64,000 nucleotides of DNA from Diabrotica undecimpunctata (lineage: Eukaryota; Arthropoda; Insecta; Coleoptera; Chrysomelidae): NCBI RefSeq assembly GCF_040954645.1, contig NC_092806.1:135112976-135176975 (forward strand). Direction: 5' to 3'. The notes beneath the pieces are model-generated. The model was not told where the DNA came from and made no database searches. It saw nothing but the letters and a program-made list of their open reading frames with translations. Within the stretch, counting starts at the first letter, position 1; each line of letters opens with the position of its first letter. Shown in pieces: positions 1 through 9,830 of this stretch. The translations under genes were made by a program, and so were the position numbers.

Positions 1-119
1 GTTTAGAGCATTCCATAATGTTTTGCTGTCAAGTAGTTATTACAAAATGAAAGTGAAAATAAATTTAAACTTTCTTAAGCTCAAGTTGTTTTTCTCAGAA
101 ATTATAATCCCCTGCTCGG

Positions 120-715
120 CGACTAGGTGAGTGGTTTCATTAAAGTACCGTAATTAGCATCGGTAGAAATTAAGAGAAATTACGTAGCAGGATTGAGCAA
201 GCCAGAACAGCATTTACTAATATGAGAACCTTGCTAAGCAACAGACGCCTTAACTTAACGCCTCGATATCGCTTTGTAAAATGTTACTCCATACTGCTAT
301 ATGGTGTAGAAACCTGGACCATAAAGGCCAATGTGATGAACCGAATGGAGGTCTTTGAAATGTGAGTATTTAGAAGACTACTTAAAATTCCCTGGACAGA
401 TCACACAACAAATGTCGAAGTATTAAATCGAATGGGCAGAGAACGAGAATTGTTCTACCAATAATAAAAAGAAGAAAAACTGCTTATCTGGGTCATATAT
501 TTCGAAATTCCAAGTACCAGTTCTTAAAGCTTATTATGGGAGGGAAGATAAAAGGAAAACGGAGCATCGGAAGAAAGAAATACTCATGGCTTAAAAACAT
601 AAGGGATTGGACAAACCTCAATGCTCATGCACTCTTTAGAGCCACACAAGACCGAGAGGAGTATGCCAGAATTGTCGCCAATATCCACTAATTGGATAGG
701 ATATAAGAAGAAGAA
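120..715 (+). mobile_element. RTE-like LINE, 3' end fragment (degenerate)
   Basis: Conceptual translation in shifting frames gives the C-terminal region of a non-LTR reverse transcriptase: a segment reading YSILLYGVETWTIKANVMNR, then a RRLLKIPWTDH motif and a terminal ARIVANIH. Stop codons and frameshifts break it near 361 and 463, so it is dead. The same C-terminal module recurs at about 9.4, 12.0, 22.1, 28.0, 30.7, 35.3 and 51.3 kb, which marks an abundant family. Assignment to the RTE clade is from memory of insect elements and is tentative. Confidence 0.75.
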
Positions 716-1338
716 ATTAAGAGTAGCATTATGTTCTAGTACCTGCTCAGGGACGAATTCACAAATCACCTACCTCTAGATGCTTCACGACAATACTTTA
801 GTTAGATATGAAATTCAGCGCTCCCAGAGATTTGCATCGGAACTAATTCAAGCGGGAAATTAAATTTTGATGGGAAAATTTAAATAAAGTGTAAAATATT
901 TAAATATAATTTGGTATATTTGAAAAAAAATTGCATTTGAAATTTTAAAATGTGCAAATTATTTTTAAATTCAAATATACACAATACCATTTACGAAAAA
1001 TAAGACAAAATATAATTTATTTATTTATTTAATACATGTAAAACAACTTTGTATATATATTTAGAATACAATAGAAATATGCTTTATTGCCACTAAAAAT
1101 TGTACAATTTTATGGACAAAGCTTACAAAAAGTCTGAAAAATAACAATTTAGCATTTACTGAAATTACATAAATCATCAATATCACAAAATAAAAAATAA
1201 TACAATACACAATATATTGCAAAATTTACATAAATTGCAAATTGCATAGTTTAAGTTGCTGCATGTGATACTGAAATATATATTTATACAAATACTTTAG
1301 TTACTTGTACATAAAGCTATTCGTTCAGAAACCCTTCT
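716..1338. other. AT-rich spacer, no gene seen
   Basis: Very AT-rich sequence with no convincing reading frame. It separates the LINE tail from the target site of the complete LINE. The stretch near 1075-1110 (ATATGCTTTATTGCCACT) resembles the 3' untranslated end of a retroelement, but this is not provable by eye. Confidence 0.5.
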
Positions 1339-1350
1339 ACTGAATAACGT
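1339..1350. repeat. Target-site duplication, left copy (LINE 3' side)
   Basis: ACTGAATAACGT directly abuts the poly-T tract that is the LINE's polyA tail on the minus strand. The identical 12-mer lies at 6756-6767. Confidence 0.85.
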
Positions 1351-1492
1351 GTTTTTTTTTTTTTTTTTTTTGTACCGCATCAACCCCTAGGGTTATTAGC
1401 GGGTGGTATATCTTTATTTTAGAAAAGTTACATTTAGTATATTATTAAAATTTACATAACAGTTTTGTAAAATACAAACATTTTATGTTATG

Positions 1493-4400
1493 TTACAGTT
1501 TGTTATACAGTTTACAATTTTTGATAAAATTTATTGTATTGCTGATGTCTTCTTTTAGAGTTTCTTTCAAATTGTGTTTTAGTTTTGCTGTCGATCTTGC
1601 TGTTGAGTACACTGGACAGTCTATCATTATATGTTGCACTGAAAATGGTATTTGACAGATGTGGCAAATCGGCTGAGGGTCCTTGGAGATGATGTATCCA
1701 TGTGTAAATTTTGTATGACCTAGCCGCAGTCTGTTAATAACTACTTGGTCATGTCTTTTAGCTGGGAGCGGTAGTAAAGCAGAAGTAACATCTGGTTTGA
1801 TACTTTTTAATTTTGCTTCTGTTTCGTTCCATTTTACTTGCCAGATTTTGTTCATGTAAGTTTTTATTAATGTTTTTTGGTCTGAAATTGGTATGTTTTG
1901 CATAATAGGAATTGTCATGTTATTGATAGTTTCTGTTGCTGCTTTATCAGCTGCTTCATTACCCTTTATCCCAACATGGGATGGTACCCATAAAAATGTT
2001 ATGTTTTTACCACATGTTTGGGCATTGTATAGCATGTCTTTTATTAATGCTAAATTGGCATGAGTAGGATACATCTGCTTGACACCATTTAAGGCACTTA
2101 GAGAATCTGATATAATAAGAAAGTTTGTATCAATGCTGGTACATTGGTTCAGTGCGTTGAAGATTGCCTGCAGTTCTCCAGTATATATGCTACACTCCTT
2201 GGCTAGACGGGTGACAGAGGTGTTGTCTTCAAAAATAGCTGCAGCAGCTACACCATTACTGCTTTTAGAGGCATCAGTAAAAATTAGTTTGAAATCAGTG
2301 TATCTGGAGATGGTAGACCGGAATTGTTGTTGTATTTCAGAAGGATTGTGTGAGTGTTTGGGATAGTTAAGTAAGGTAAAATCTACTTTTGGTATTTGAA
2401 CTTTCCAGGGAGGAGACTGGCATCTGTTTGTAGAAGTGGCTCTCAATTGATGTATATCGAATTCAAATCGATTTATTCGTTCATTGAAAGGTAAGTTTCT
2501 AGGGCAATAATTTGAGTACAGATTTGGAGGGTTGCTCCTTATTAGGCTTGTTATAAACGGGTTTTCCTTTGCACTGAGATATTTAGTAGCACAACACATT
2601 GAAAAATATTGTCTTCTGAGAGTTAATGGCGGTTCTCCTGCTAGGACTTGAAGGCTGCTAATTGGCGTGGTTCTGAAAGCTCCGAAAACTATGCGTAATG
2701 CTGTGGATTGGATGATGTCCAGTTTGTTCATTTGAGTTTTAGTAGCAGTTTCGTAGCATATACATCCATAATCTAGTTTGCTTCTAATTAGAGCTTGATA
2801 TAATCGCAGAAGAATAGTTGTGTCTGCGCCCCATTTGTGATTGGAAAGAACTTTTAGAAGATTTATTCTCTGTTGGCATGATTTAATTAGTTCATTTATG
2901 TGCGATGTCCATTTTAGTTGAGAGTCGAATGTCATTCCCAAAAATTTGATTTCGTTGATTGTTATAAGAGTATTTCCGTTAAGTTTTAAATTTAAGTGGT
3001 GTTGTGTTTTTCTTTTGTCAAATATTATTACTTTAGTTTTTTCGGTTGAAAATCTCAAGCCTATATCTAAAGACCACCCTTCTAATTTATTTAGTGTATT
3101 TTGTAATATTGATGCAGCTGATTTTAGGTTTTTACTTCTCATATATATTACAAGATCATCGGCGTAAAGGTTTGCTTTTACTGGAAGCATAAAATGGTTA
3201 GATACGTTGTTGATTGCTATTAAGAATAGCAGGGGGCTTAATACAGATCCTTGAGGGATACCATTTTCCAGTGATTTCTTAGTTGACATGACACCGTTTG
3301 TTTTAACTTTTATACTTCTGTTCTCCAGGAAGTTTTTGGCGAAGGCTAGGAATTTACCATCTATTTTCCAACTCTTCATTGTTTTTAAGATGTGATATGT
3401 CCACGTGGTGTCAAATGCTTTTGTGATGTCAAAGAAAATTGCTATTAATTTTTGTTTATGTATAAAAGCTTCGTGTATTTCAGATTCTAATGCTATAATG
3501 TTATCTATTGTAGACCGTTCTGATCGATACCCACTTTGGATGGATGTAAGGAGATTTTTCTTTTCTAAGTACCATTTTAATCTTTTGCTTAGAATTTTTT
3601 CCATTATTTTACAGATGCTACAGGTAAGAGATATTGGTCGATACGAAGAAGATAAGTTTTTTGGTTTATTGTCTTTTAAAAATGGTATTATAATTGCTTC
3701 GCGCCAGAGAGATGGAAATTTATGGGTCGAATAAATTTTGTTGTAGATCTCTACTAAAGTAACCTTCGCGCTTATAGGTAGCTTTTCTATGAAAACTGGT
3801 GGTATGTCATCAGGTCCAGGTGAGGTATTTTTGAGGTTATTAAGACTTTCATTTAATTCATCAAGTGTTATGGAAGTGTTTAGTGGATCAGCAGTATCTT
3901 CTATATTAATTTTTGATGCTTCTGTTCTTTCTTTGTGTTCTAAGAAATTTGGGTGGTACTGCTGATTGCTTGAATACAACTGATAGTGTTCTACTAAAAT
4001 TTCTGAGATTTCGTGTTTGTCTGAAGTTGTTAGATCATTTGTAGTGATTGTGTCAATATGGTTAAATGTTTTTGAACCTTTTATTTTCCTTATTTTTTGC
4101 CATATATCCCTTATGGGCGTAGACGAGTCAATTGACGACACGTAATTGGTCCAGCTCTCTTTTTTTGCTTGTTTTATTAAAAATCTAGATCTGGCCCTTA
4201 AAGATCTAAAATTGTTTAAGTTATTAGGTGTGTTAAACTTTTTGTATATATTAAAAGCATGTTTTGTTTGCTTTAAAGCGGATGCGATTTCAGTGTTCCA
4301 CCAAGGAAGAGGAGCTTTTGTGATATTTTTGGTTTTTCCTATAGAATCTCTGGCTGCGTCTAAAATTATACCATTGAAAGATGATAGAGTAGTGTCTATA

Positions 4401-5212
4401 TTATCTGATATAACGAGATTTGGTATACGTATGCTTACTAAGTTCGAGTATTTTTCCCAATCGGCTGACTTTAATTTCCAAGTTTCATATGGTGTTGTAC
4501 AGGTTTTTTCATCTTTGTCATGAGTAATTATTATCGGAAAATGATCACTGTCGTATAGGTGGTCTAATGTATTCCACTGTAAAAATGGAGCTAAAGTTGA
4601 ATCACTGATAGATAAGTCTATGGAGGAAAAAGTGCCATTATGTGCATTGAATCTAGTAGGTGCTCCTGTGTTTAATAAAACTAGTTTTATGTTATTAATT
4701 GCTTCTAATAATATTCGTCCATTTTTATCTGTTCTTTGTGATCCCCATGCGATGTTGTGACAGTTTGTGTCACCCAAAATTAATTTTGGAGATGGAATTT
4801 GTTTAATTACATTTTGAAGTTCTAATAGAGTAGTTTCGTCAGGATGTGGTAAATATACGTTGCATATGTTGATTTTAAAATGATGTATTACCGAAACTGC
4901 TACTGCTTCCAGATTTGTATTTAACGGAATTTCTTGGGATTGGATGGTTGAATGTACAAAAATTCCGACTCCACCACTGGATATTTGCTGTACTGCTCGA
5001 TTTTTTGTATAGGGCATATAATTTTTTAGTTTTGCTTGATTGTTGGAAAGACGAGTTTCTTGAAGACATATTATTAGTGGTGACAGTTCATTGATTAGCA
5101 TTTTAATGTTTTCAATGTGGCTATAATAGCCATTCAAGTTCCATTGAAGAATGAATATAATTGGACTATTGAGATAAATCGTAGTCGCTTTCTTCAGTGA
5201 GGGAAGATTCAT
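1493..5212 (-). CDS. LINE ORF2: endonuclease / reverse transcriptase / RNase H polyprotein
   Basis: The 1239-residue open frame is intact and has the expected domains in order. The APE-type endonuclease lies at about residues 20-235 (QWNLNG at ~23, QETRL at ~50, GDTNCHN, and the catalytic SDHFP at ~222). The reverse transcriptase spans about 480-740 (FFDITKAFD at ~595, GIPQGSVLSPLL at ~655, active-site YADD at ~684). RNase H spans about 975-1095 (TDAS, the E in YTGELQAI, SDSLSAL and HVGIKGNEAAD supply the D-E-D-D set). A terminal CHIC...H....C knuckle sits near 1180. Known role of the family: nick the target DNA and copy the element RNA there. The frame starts inside the end of ORF1 (overlap 5166-5212, different frame), which suggests reinitiation or coupled translation. 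Confidence 0.95.
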   Translation of the reverse strand: MNLPSLKKATTIYLNSPIIFILQWNLNGYYSHIENIKMLINELSPLIICLQETRLSNNQAKLKNYMPYTKNRAVQQISSGGVGIFVHSTIQSQEIPLNTNLEAVAVSVIHHFKINICNVYLPHPDETTLLELQNVIKQIPSPKLILGDTNCHNIAWGSQRTDKNGRILLEAINNIKLVLLNTGAPTRFNAHNGTFSSIDLSISDSTLAPFLQWNTLDHLYDSDHFPIIITHDKDEKTCTTPYETWKLKSADWEKYSNLVSIRIPNLVISDNIDTTLSSFNGIILDAARDSIGKTKNITKAPLPWWNTEIASALKQTKHAFNIYKKFNTPNNLNNFRSLRARSRFLIKQAKKESWTNYVSSIDSSTPIRDIWQKIRKIKGSKTFNHIDTITTNDLTTSDKHEISEILVEHYQLYSSNQQYHPNFLEHKERTEASKINIEDTADPLNTSITLDELNESLNNLKNTSPGPDDIPPVFIEKLPISAKVTLVEIYNKIYSTHKFPSLWREAIIIPFLKDNKPKNLSSSYRPISLTCSICKIMEKILSKRLKWYLEKKNLLTSIQSGYRSERSTIDNIIALESEIHEAFIHKQKLIAIFFDITKAFDTTWTYHILKTMKSWKIDGKFLAFAKNFLENRSIKVKTNGVMSTKKSLENGIPQGSVLSPLLFLIAINNVSNHFMLPVKANLYADDLVIYMRSKNLKSAASILQNTLNKLEGWSLDIGLRFSTEKTKVIIFDKRKTQHHLNLKLNGNTLITINEIKFLGMTFDSQLKWTSHINELIKSCQQRINLLKVLSNHKWGADTTILLRLYQALIRSKLDYGCICYETATKTQMNKLDIIQSTALRIVFGAFRTTPISSLQVLAGEPPLTLRRQYFSMCCATKYLSAKENPFITSLIRSNPPNLYSNYCPRNLPFNERINRFEFDIHQLRATSTNRCQSPPWKVQIPKVDFTLLNYPKHSHNPSEIQQQFRSTISRYTDFKLIFTDASKSSNGVAAAAIFEDNTSVTRLAKECSIYTGELQAIFNALNQCTSIDTNFLIISDSLSALNGVKQMYPTHANLALIKDMLYNAQTCGKNITFLWVPSHVGIKGNEAADKAATETINNMTIPIMQNIPISDQKTLIKTYMNKIWQVKWNETEAKLKSIKPDVTSALLPLPAKRHDQVVINRLRLGHTKFTHGYIISKDPQPICHICQIPFSVQHIMIDCPVYSTARSTAKLKHNLKETLKEDISNTINFIKNCKLYNKL

Positions 5213-6419
5213 TTGTTGGATTTATTTTCTTTATAATTCTTGTGATATTATTTTTCATGCGTCTATCATTTAATTTTGAGTGAACCATTTTTAATAAGGT
5301 GTATAAGCCGTCAAAATCTTCTGTATAGTTTTTAGCTGTGACTTCAGGAAATTTTGATCCTATTGCGTTTATCACGAAGTCGCATAATTCAGAGAAATTT
5401 AGCGTATATGAAGGAGATGCTGTCATTAAAATGTTTTCAATTGGTTTTAATGTGGCTTCGACATCTAAAGCCTTTTTCTTTTTTTTGTGTGCGGATTTTT
5501 TTGGAGTTATGAAAGTTTCGTTTAGGTTTTTAGTTTCTGAGATTTCAGGAGAGGTTGAAATTTGCCTTTTTGCTTGATTGGTTGTTTTACTATTATTGCT
5601 GTTAGCTTTAGTTGAAGGTATGCTGTGTACTATAAGCGAATCATTTGTCGTTGGGATATCTGCAGAAATAGGGTTGAAACAGTTGGTTGTATCATCTGAA
5701 ATATTTGTTGCTGAATTATTCTGATTTATTTCCATGAGTTCGAGTTCTGAGGTATAAGGATCTTTAAGTGTTTCTGTACCAGTTGATGTTGATGTGCAGT
5801 TTTCTTCTTTGTGGCCAGTAGTATTACATCTAGAGCAATTTAAACCATCTAGGGATAGGAAGATTCTGTAAGGAGTGTTGTCATAGGTTATTAAGATTGT
5901 ATTTGGAATTGGTTTGGTGATTATCGGAGAGACAAATATTTGCCGCCTAAAGCTTAAGACATGACTATACTCAGACTCGGGCATGCCAACTTTTAAAAAC
6001 GTTAATTTGGATACTGCAGTTATTTCTAGTTGTTTCAGTTCTTCTTCTAAAATACTGTTCGGAATGCTGGGGCAGATGTTTGATATTACTAGTCTCCTTG
6101 CTGGCGTAATAAGTCTTCGAATTTCTATCTCATTGCCTTGGATGAGTACTGTTTTATGGTTGTTTAGTAAGGTATCTACTATGCTAGTATTGTTCAAGTA
6201 AATACAAACTCTGTTGTTAGCTATTCGTGATGCAAAGATAACATTTTTTGGTGTGAGTAGAGACCCTATGGCTACTATGTATTCATGTATTTTAATACCT
6301 TGGATAGCTGACAGAATAATGGCTTGTTCTTTTGAAGGAAAATTGAAGTTGCTTACTGCATTGGAGTATGTCGATGTTGATGATGTAGTAGGTATACTAA
6401 TATTTTCAGAATTATCCAT
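5166..6419 (-). CDS. LINE ORF1: gag-like RNA-binding protein with CCHC zinc knuckle
   Basis: A 417-residue intact frame. One CCHC knuckle, CSRCNTTGHKEENC (Cx2Cx4Hx4C), lies near residue 200. It follows an N-terminal region with RRM-like spacing of hydrophobic segments. A basic lysine run (KKSAHKKKKKA) is near residue 310, and the tail is Ser/Thr-rich. ORF1 proteins of I-type LINEs bind element RNA and form the ribonucleoprotein particle; that function is inferred from position and knuckle. It ends 47 bp inside ORF2. Confidence 0.88.
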   Translation of the reverse strand: MDNSENISIPTTSSTSTYSNAVSNFNFPSKEQAIILSAIQGIKIHEYIVAIGSLLTPKNVIFASRIANNRVCIYLNNTSIVDTLLNNHKTVLIQGNEIEIRRLITPARRLVISNICPSIPNSILEEELKQLEITAVSKLTFLKVGMPESEYSHVLSFRRQIFVSPIITKPIPNTILITYDNTPYRIFLSLDGLNCSRCNTTGHKEENCTSTSTGTETLKDPYTSELELMEINQNNSATNISDDTTNCFNPISADIPTTNDSLIVHSIPSTKANSNNSKTTNQAKRQISTSPEISETKNLNETFITPKKSAHKKKKKALDVEATLKPIENILMTASPSYTLNFSELCDFVINAIGSKFPEVTAKNYTEDFDGLYTLLKMVHSKLNDRRMKNNITRIIKKINPTNESSLTEESDYDLSQ

Positions 6420-6755
6420 TTTTAATTTTTGTTTTCTTCATTTGATAAAATTTTTCTAGAGCCGGTCTTGTATCGGCTAATTAGTTCGACTTGTGGAAGT
6501 TGCCAAAAAACCAGAGACTGGATTAATTGATGTGTTGTATTGAATTATGGGTTATGTATAATATTTAATAATATTGAATTTGTATTAAATTGGTAATGTA
6601 CTCACAGTTTATTTTTTGTGTGAAGAAACTTTGTTGTTTAAATACTCTATTTAGCTAACAATATTTTAAACGCAGGGTTGGAATCTCGAATTAAACTTTA
6701 AAATGTGGAGAAACTTTAAAATGTGTAACCACACTTTGACAGTTATTTGACACTC

Positions 6756-6767
6756 ACTGAATAACGT
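6756..6767. repeat. Target-site duplication, right copy (LINE 5' side)
   Basis: This is the second copy of ACTGAATAACGT. Its junction with the element defines the LINE's 5' end at 6755. Confidence 0.85.
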
Positions 6768-6879
6768 TGTCTTTCAGATAGATGGGTTTTTGTCCTTTTA
6801 GGGAATTTAGGAAAGAAGTTGAAAATTTAAGTTGCAAAGGGAGATGGTTGTACAATTTTTTTGCTGAGTATAAATTTAT

Positions 6880-7265
6880 TTACTAACTCAGTGAGCGGGT
6901 CAGTAAGTACAAATCAAAGGTTGAATTTCTGATGGAGTAATCATGATTAGGTATTGCTGGAAAAACATGAGGTGTTTATGAATTAAGCAAACACTTTCTA
7001 AAATATATAAAGAGGGAAGACTTAAAATACCGTGATTTTCGAAGTAGCTTTTTGAATATGTTATTCTACTGAGGCCAAAGAGATAATGTATTGATCTTTT
7101 TTGAAATTTAAAAACAACATCAGATTGGGGCAGCTGTTCTAAAACCCCAAAAAAGAAGACCATATCGAAGATGAGACTCGAACAAAGAAAAATATGTTAT
7201 TTTGGAAGATGCTAAATTGATTTCCTTCGAAACCGATCTTGTTGCATAGCAGGCTGAGGCTCCTA
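6880..7265 (-). mobile_element. Jockey/CR1-like LINE, C-terminal RT fragment
   Basis: Translation on the minus strand, crossing one frameshift near 7140, gives the end of a LINE reverse transcriptase: YFSLFESHLRYGLLFWG, then FKFQKRSIHYLFGLSR, YFENHGILSLPSLYILESV and CLIHKH. It directly follows P-element-type transposase sequence on the same strand. The fragment therefore seems to have inserted into, or replaced, the rest of that transposon. It is a different family from the complete LINE at 1.35 kb and similar in type to those at 57.0 and 63.4 kb. Confidence 0.75.
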
Positions 7266-7536
7266 AGAAATTAGAAATGACTTCCACCAACAAGTTTTTA
7301 ATTTGAGGGGTTTTTGCACCACCTCTGCTACAAAATTTGTATGAAATAGATGATTTCCACTGTTTTCTTAGACCTCTTACCATAAAAACTAGAACATGAT
7401 CTGCTATATATGAATCTCTGTCATCTCCCATGTCTTCAAAATCATCTATACACCTACTATGCTCATTAAAACGAAGACTTGGCATAATCGTCATTTCATC
7501 AAATATTACAGCTATATGCTTATCAATTCCTTCCAT
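7266..7536 (-). pseudogene. P-element (THAP9-type) transposase fragment
   Basis: Reading from the ATG at 7536 the protein has GIDKHIAVIFDEMTIMPSL, a DDRDSYIADHVLVFMVRGL segment and TPQIKNLLVEVISN. This is the pattern around the first catalytic Asp of P-element/THAP9-type transposases (FDEM.. then ADH.LVFMVRGL..KW). Only about 90 residues remain before LINE sequence takes over. A THAP zinc-finger remnant of the same family lies upstream on the same strand at 8769-8935, so the two may be pieces of one old P-like element. Confidence 0.7.
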
Positions 7537-8729
7537 TTTTGATATTGTTGCTTTTAGTGACTAAAATATTAACTTATTAATTCCTGGGCCCCCAATAATT
7601 TGAGCCAGAAGTTTGTTTAATGATGACTTACTGGGTAAGATAAATAGATTGGAAAGAATACTATATGAACAAGCACTTTGTTTTTATAAAGACAAAGTTA
7701 AACATTTCTCATTAGGAGTAAATCGTCTTAGCTTTTTTGCTTTACAGCTCTCTCTGTACTGAATTTGAATTAGCATAGCTGCCATTCTAAGAATGATCAA
7801 CCAATTTATTTTCTTTATAAAACTCTTTAGCTACAAATAGTCTGTGGTTAAAAAGACTTTTTACTATTTCTTTCCAAAGAATATTTATGGTGTAGTTGTT
7901 TTAATGCTTCATATATTTTTTTCTTTTTAGTGGTAATTGTACTTCCTGATATCTTACACTGCTGCAATATTTTCAGCGGTGTAATATTCTTAAGAGAAAA
8001 ACCTAAAAGTAAATGTGATGTTAATTTATTTATTCAATACTTACAAGGCAAAATCTATTCATTATATTAACCTTCGTGTAGTGGCATTACTGCGTGAGAG
8101 ACTTAGTAGACTGTTTTTGATGTGAGTATTAAACAATTTATTGTAAGTACTAGAATGTTTCAGTACCTTTATATATCTTTGTTAGATTTTAGCAATAGGA
8201 GATTGTGAACACAGGCAAGCTCCTATTTCTAGTTTTTAGAACCAGCTGGTCTATAATACGGAGGCAACTAAACTTATAAAAAACTCTAGTATCACTATCC
8301 GAAGGTTAATCAAACTGTTAATTTTATAATTAATCATATTAGAGAATGTTTACAAATCTGCTGATGACAATAAAAAATATAAAATTTTAACTACAATTAC
8401 CTTTTAATTCCTTACTCTCATCAGTTTGTACAATTAAAATCTCTTCGTTTTGTAACTGCGTAATTGTGGTCTGCAACTAAAAATTTCATCAAATAGTAAC
8501 CAATTAGAAAATTATTAATTATCTTCCCCATACTTACTATAATGGGGTATCTCAAATGATTGAAACATGTGTGTAGATTGTGCATCTCTACTTTTTGAAG
8601 AACTTTCAACTAAAACAAAAAGTTAATATAATAATTTATACCATGATTCACTCCAAGTAAAATAATTTTTATTAACTACATATCACGGTTACTTACTTTC
8701 TGTTACATTTGCTTCCGCACACAACATTG
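7537..8729. other. Decayed P-like element interior, no intact gene
   Basis: AT-rich sequence lying between the transposase fragment and the THAP remnant. On the minus strand, around 7990-7860, a basic stretch (TPLKILQQCK.SGSTITTKKKK.YEAL) resembles the linker between the THAP and catalytic regions of P-like transposases. This is weak. Nothing else could be assigned. Confidence 0.35.
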
Positions 8730-8768
8730 AAATACTTCTGGGATGTAGATTAGAAGAGGAATCTAAAA

Positions 8769-8935
8769 TCAATTAGCTATTTGTTCTCGGGATTTGCATT
8801 TTGGTACAAGCTTCCATGTAGAAGCAAACTTATCTTCAAAGTGCCTGTGGCATATTCGTTGTAGTGGAATTGTGGAATTCATCATATCTAAATTAGGATT
8901 TTTTATAACACTAAGCCACTTCAAAAACCGTATAA
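8769..8935 (-). pseudogene. THAP zinc-finger remnant (block A copy)
   Basis: The minus strand encodes WLSVIKNPNLDMMNSTIPLQ then RICHRHFEDKFASTWKLVPK, which is the second half of a THAP domain (W, then C-x2-HF). The first half with the leading cysteine pair is missing here because 410 bp present in block B were deleted. The full domain survives at 29699-29950. Confidence 0.75.
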
Positions 8936-9179
8936 TGTCTATATAAAGATTTGTGTCGGTACTACAAATGACAATTACTTTAGTTTGACCTTGAGCTACC
9001 TGCGTAAAACGTCTAGTTATTAGTGGTCTGTGAACGAATTGAGGGCAGACTAGTAAAACTGCAACCATAGAAGAAACTGCCGCTCTGACTCGGACACCGA
9101 TTTCAACCGTTCGATAAATCATTAATAATCCAATACTTCTAAAATCTAAAAGAAGTGACAGTGGTGTTTTAGGAAGCTT

Positions 9180-9345
9180 GATAGTGCGGGTGAACACATA
9201 ATTCGCTGTAAAGTGTACGTTATGTATAAAGAACAATTATTGGTGCCGGGATTAGGCAATCTACAAAATCAACTCAATGCAGATGACACTGGAATTAAGT
9301 GGAGTAGAACAAGTTTGTGGAAGTGTTTGCGGCGCATAGGATTTC
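9180..9345 (+). pseudogene. N-terminal helix-turn-helix fragment of a DDE_3-type transposase (block A)
   Basis: The plus strand reads KVYVMYKEQL, a spacer, then KWSRTSLWKCLRRIGF. This resembles the N-terminal region that precedes the DDE_3 catalytic domain in insect transposases such as the one at 49.4 kb (RTTLYKLL-type helix). No catalytic part follows; a LINE tail on the other strand begins at once. The same fragment is in block B at 30500-30665. Confidence 0.5.
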
Positions 9346-9361
9346 TTCTCTTCTTGATGTG

Positions 9362-9830
9362 CCTATCCGTTACGAATGTTGGCGATCATCATGGCAATCT
9401 TTATCTTATCTGCAGCAGCGCGGGAAAGCTGCACAAATGTTGTATTGAACCAGATTCTGAGGTTCTTTAACCAAGATGTTCTTCTTCTTCCTGGACCTCG
9501 TTTTACAAATATTTTTCCTTGCAGGATGGCTTGAAGGAGAGCATATCTGGATTCATTTCGCATATGTCCTAAGAACTGTAACTTTCGAGATTTGATGGTG
9601 GTCAGTACTTCTCGATTCTTATTCATTCTTCTGGGGACCTCCTCATTTGTGACTTGGTCAGTCCACGGGATCTTAAGCACTCTCCGATATAGCCACATCT
9701 CAAATGCTTCCAGTTTTCTGCACATATCTTCGTTCAAGGTCCACGATTCAACACCATAAAAAAGGATAGAGAAGACGAAGCATCGCAGCAATCTTACTTT
9801 TATATCAAGAGAGAGGTTGTGTGAAATAAA
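9362..9830 (-). mobile_element. RTE-like LINE 3' fragment (block A)
   Basis: The minus strand encodes the RT C-terminal module: VRLLRCFVFSILFYGVESWT, RRVLKIPWTDQVTNEEV, RKLQFLGHMRNESRYALLQA and a terminal IAMMIANIRNG. It is open over the fragment and nearly identical to 30695-31150. The insertion therefore predates the segmental duplication. Confidence 0.85.

Larger units (their letters stand above)
1351..6755 (-). mobile_element. Complete I-type non-LTR retrotransposon (LINE)
   Basis: About 5.4 kb, minus strand. It has a 5' UTR (6755-6420), a gag-like ORF1 (6419-5166), an overlapping ORF2 (5212-1493), a short 3' UTR and a 20-nt A tail (T run at 1352-1371). A perfect 12-bp target-site duplication, ACTGAATAACGT, flanks it at 1339-1350 and 6756-6767. 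That defines both ends and shows an insertion that is not 5'-truncated. The order endonuclease, reverse transcriptase, RNase H, with a CCHC knuckle in ORF1, is that of the I group of LINEs (the Drosophila I factor type). Jockey and RTE elements lack RNase H. Both frames are uninterrupted, so the insertion looks recent and perhaps still competent. Clade placement is inference from domain order. Confidence 0.93.

Noticed and set aside
2079..4523. Plus-strand open frames of 70-125 codons across the LINE
   Set aside because: They are antisense shadows of the intact ORF2 and have no motif of their own.
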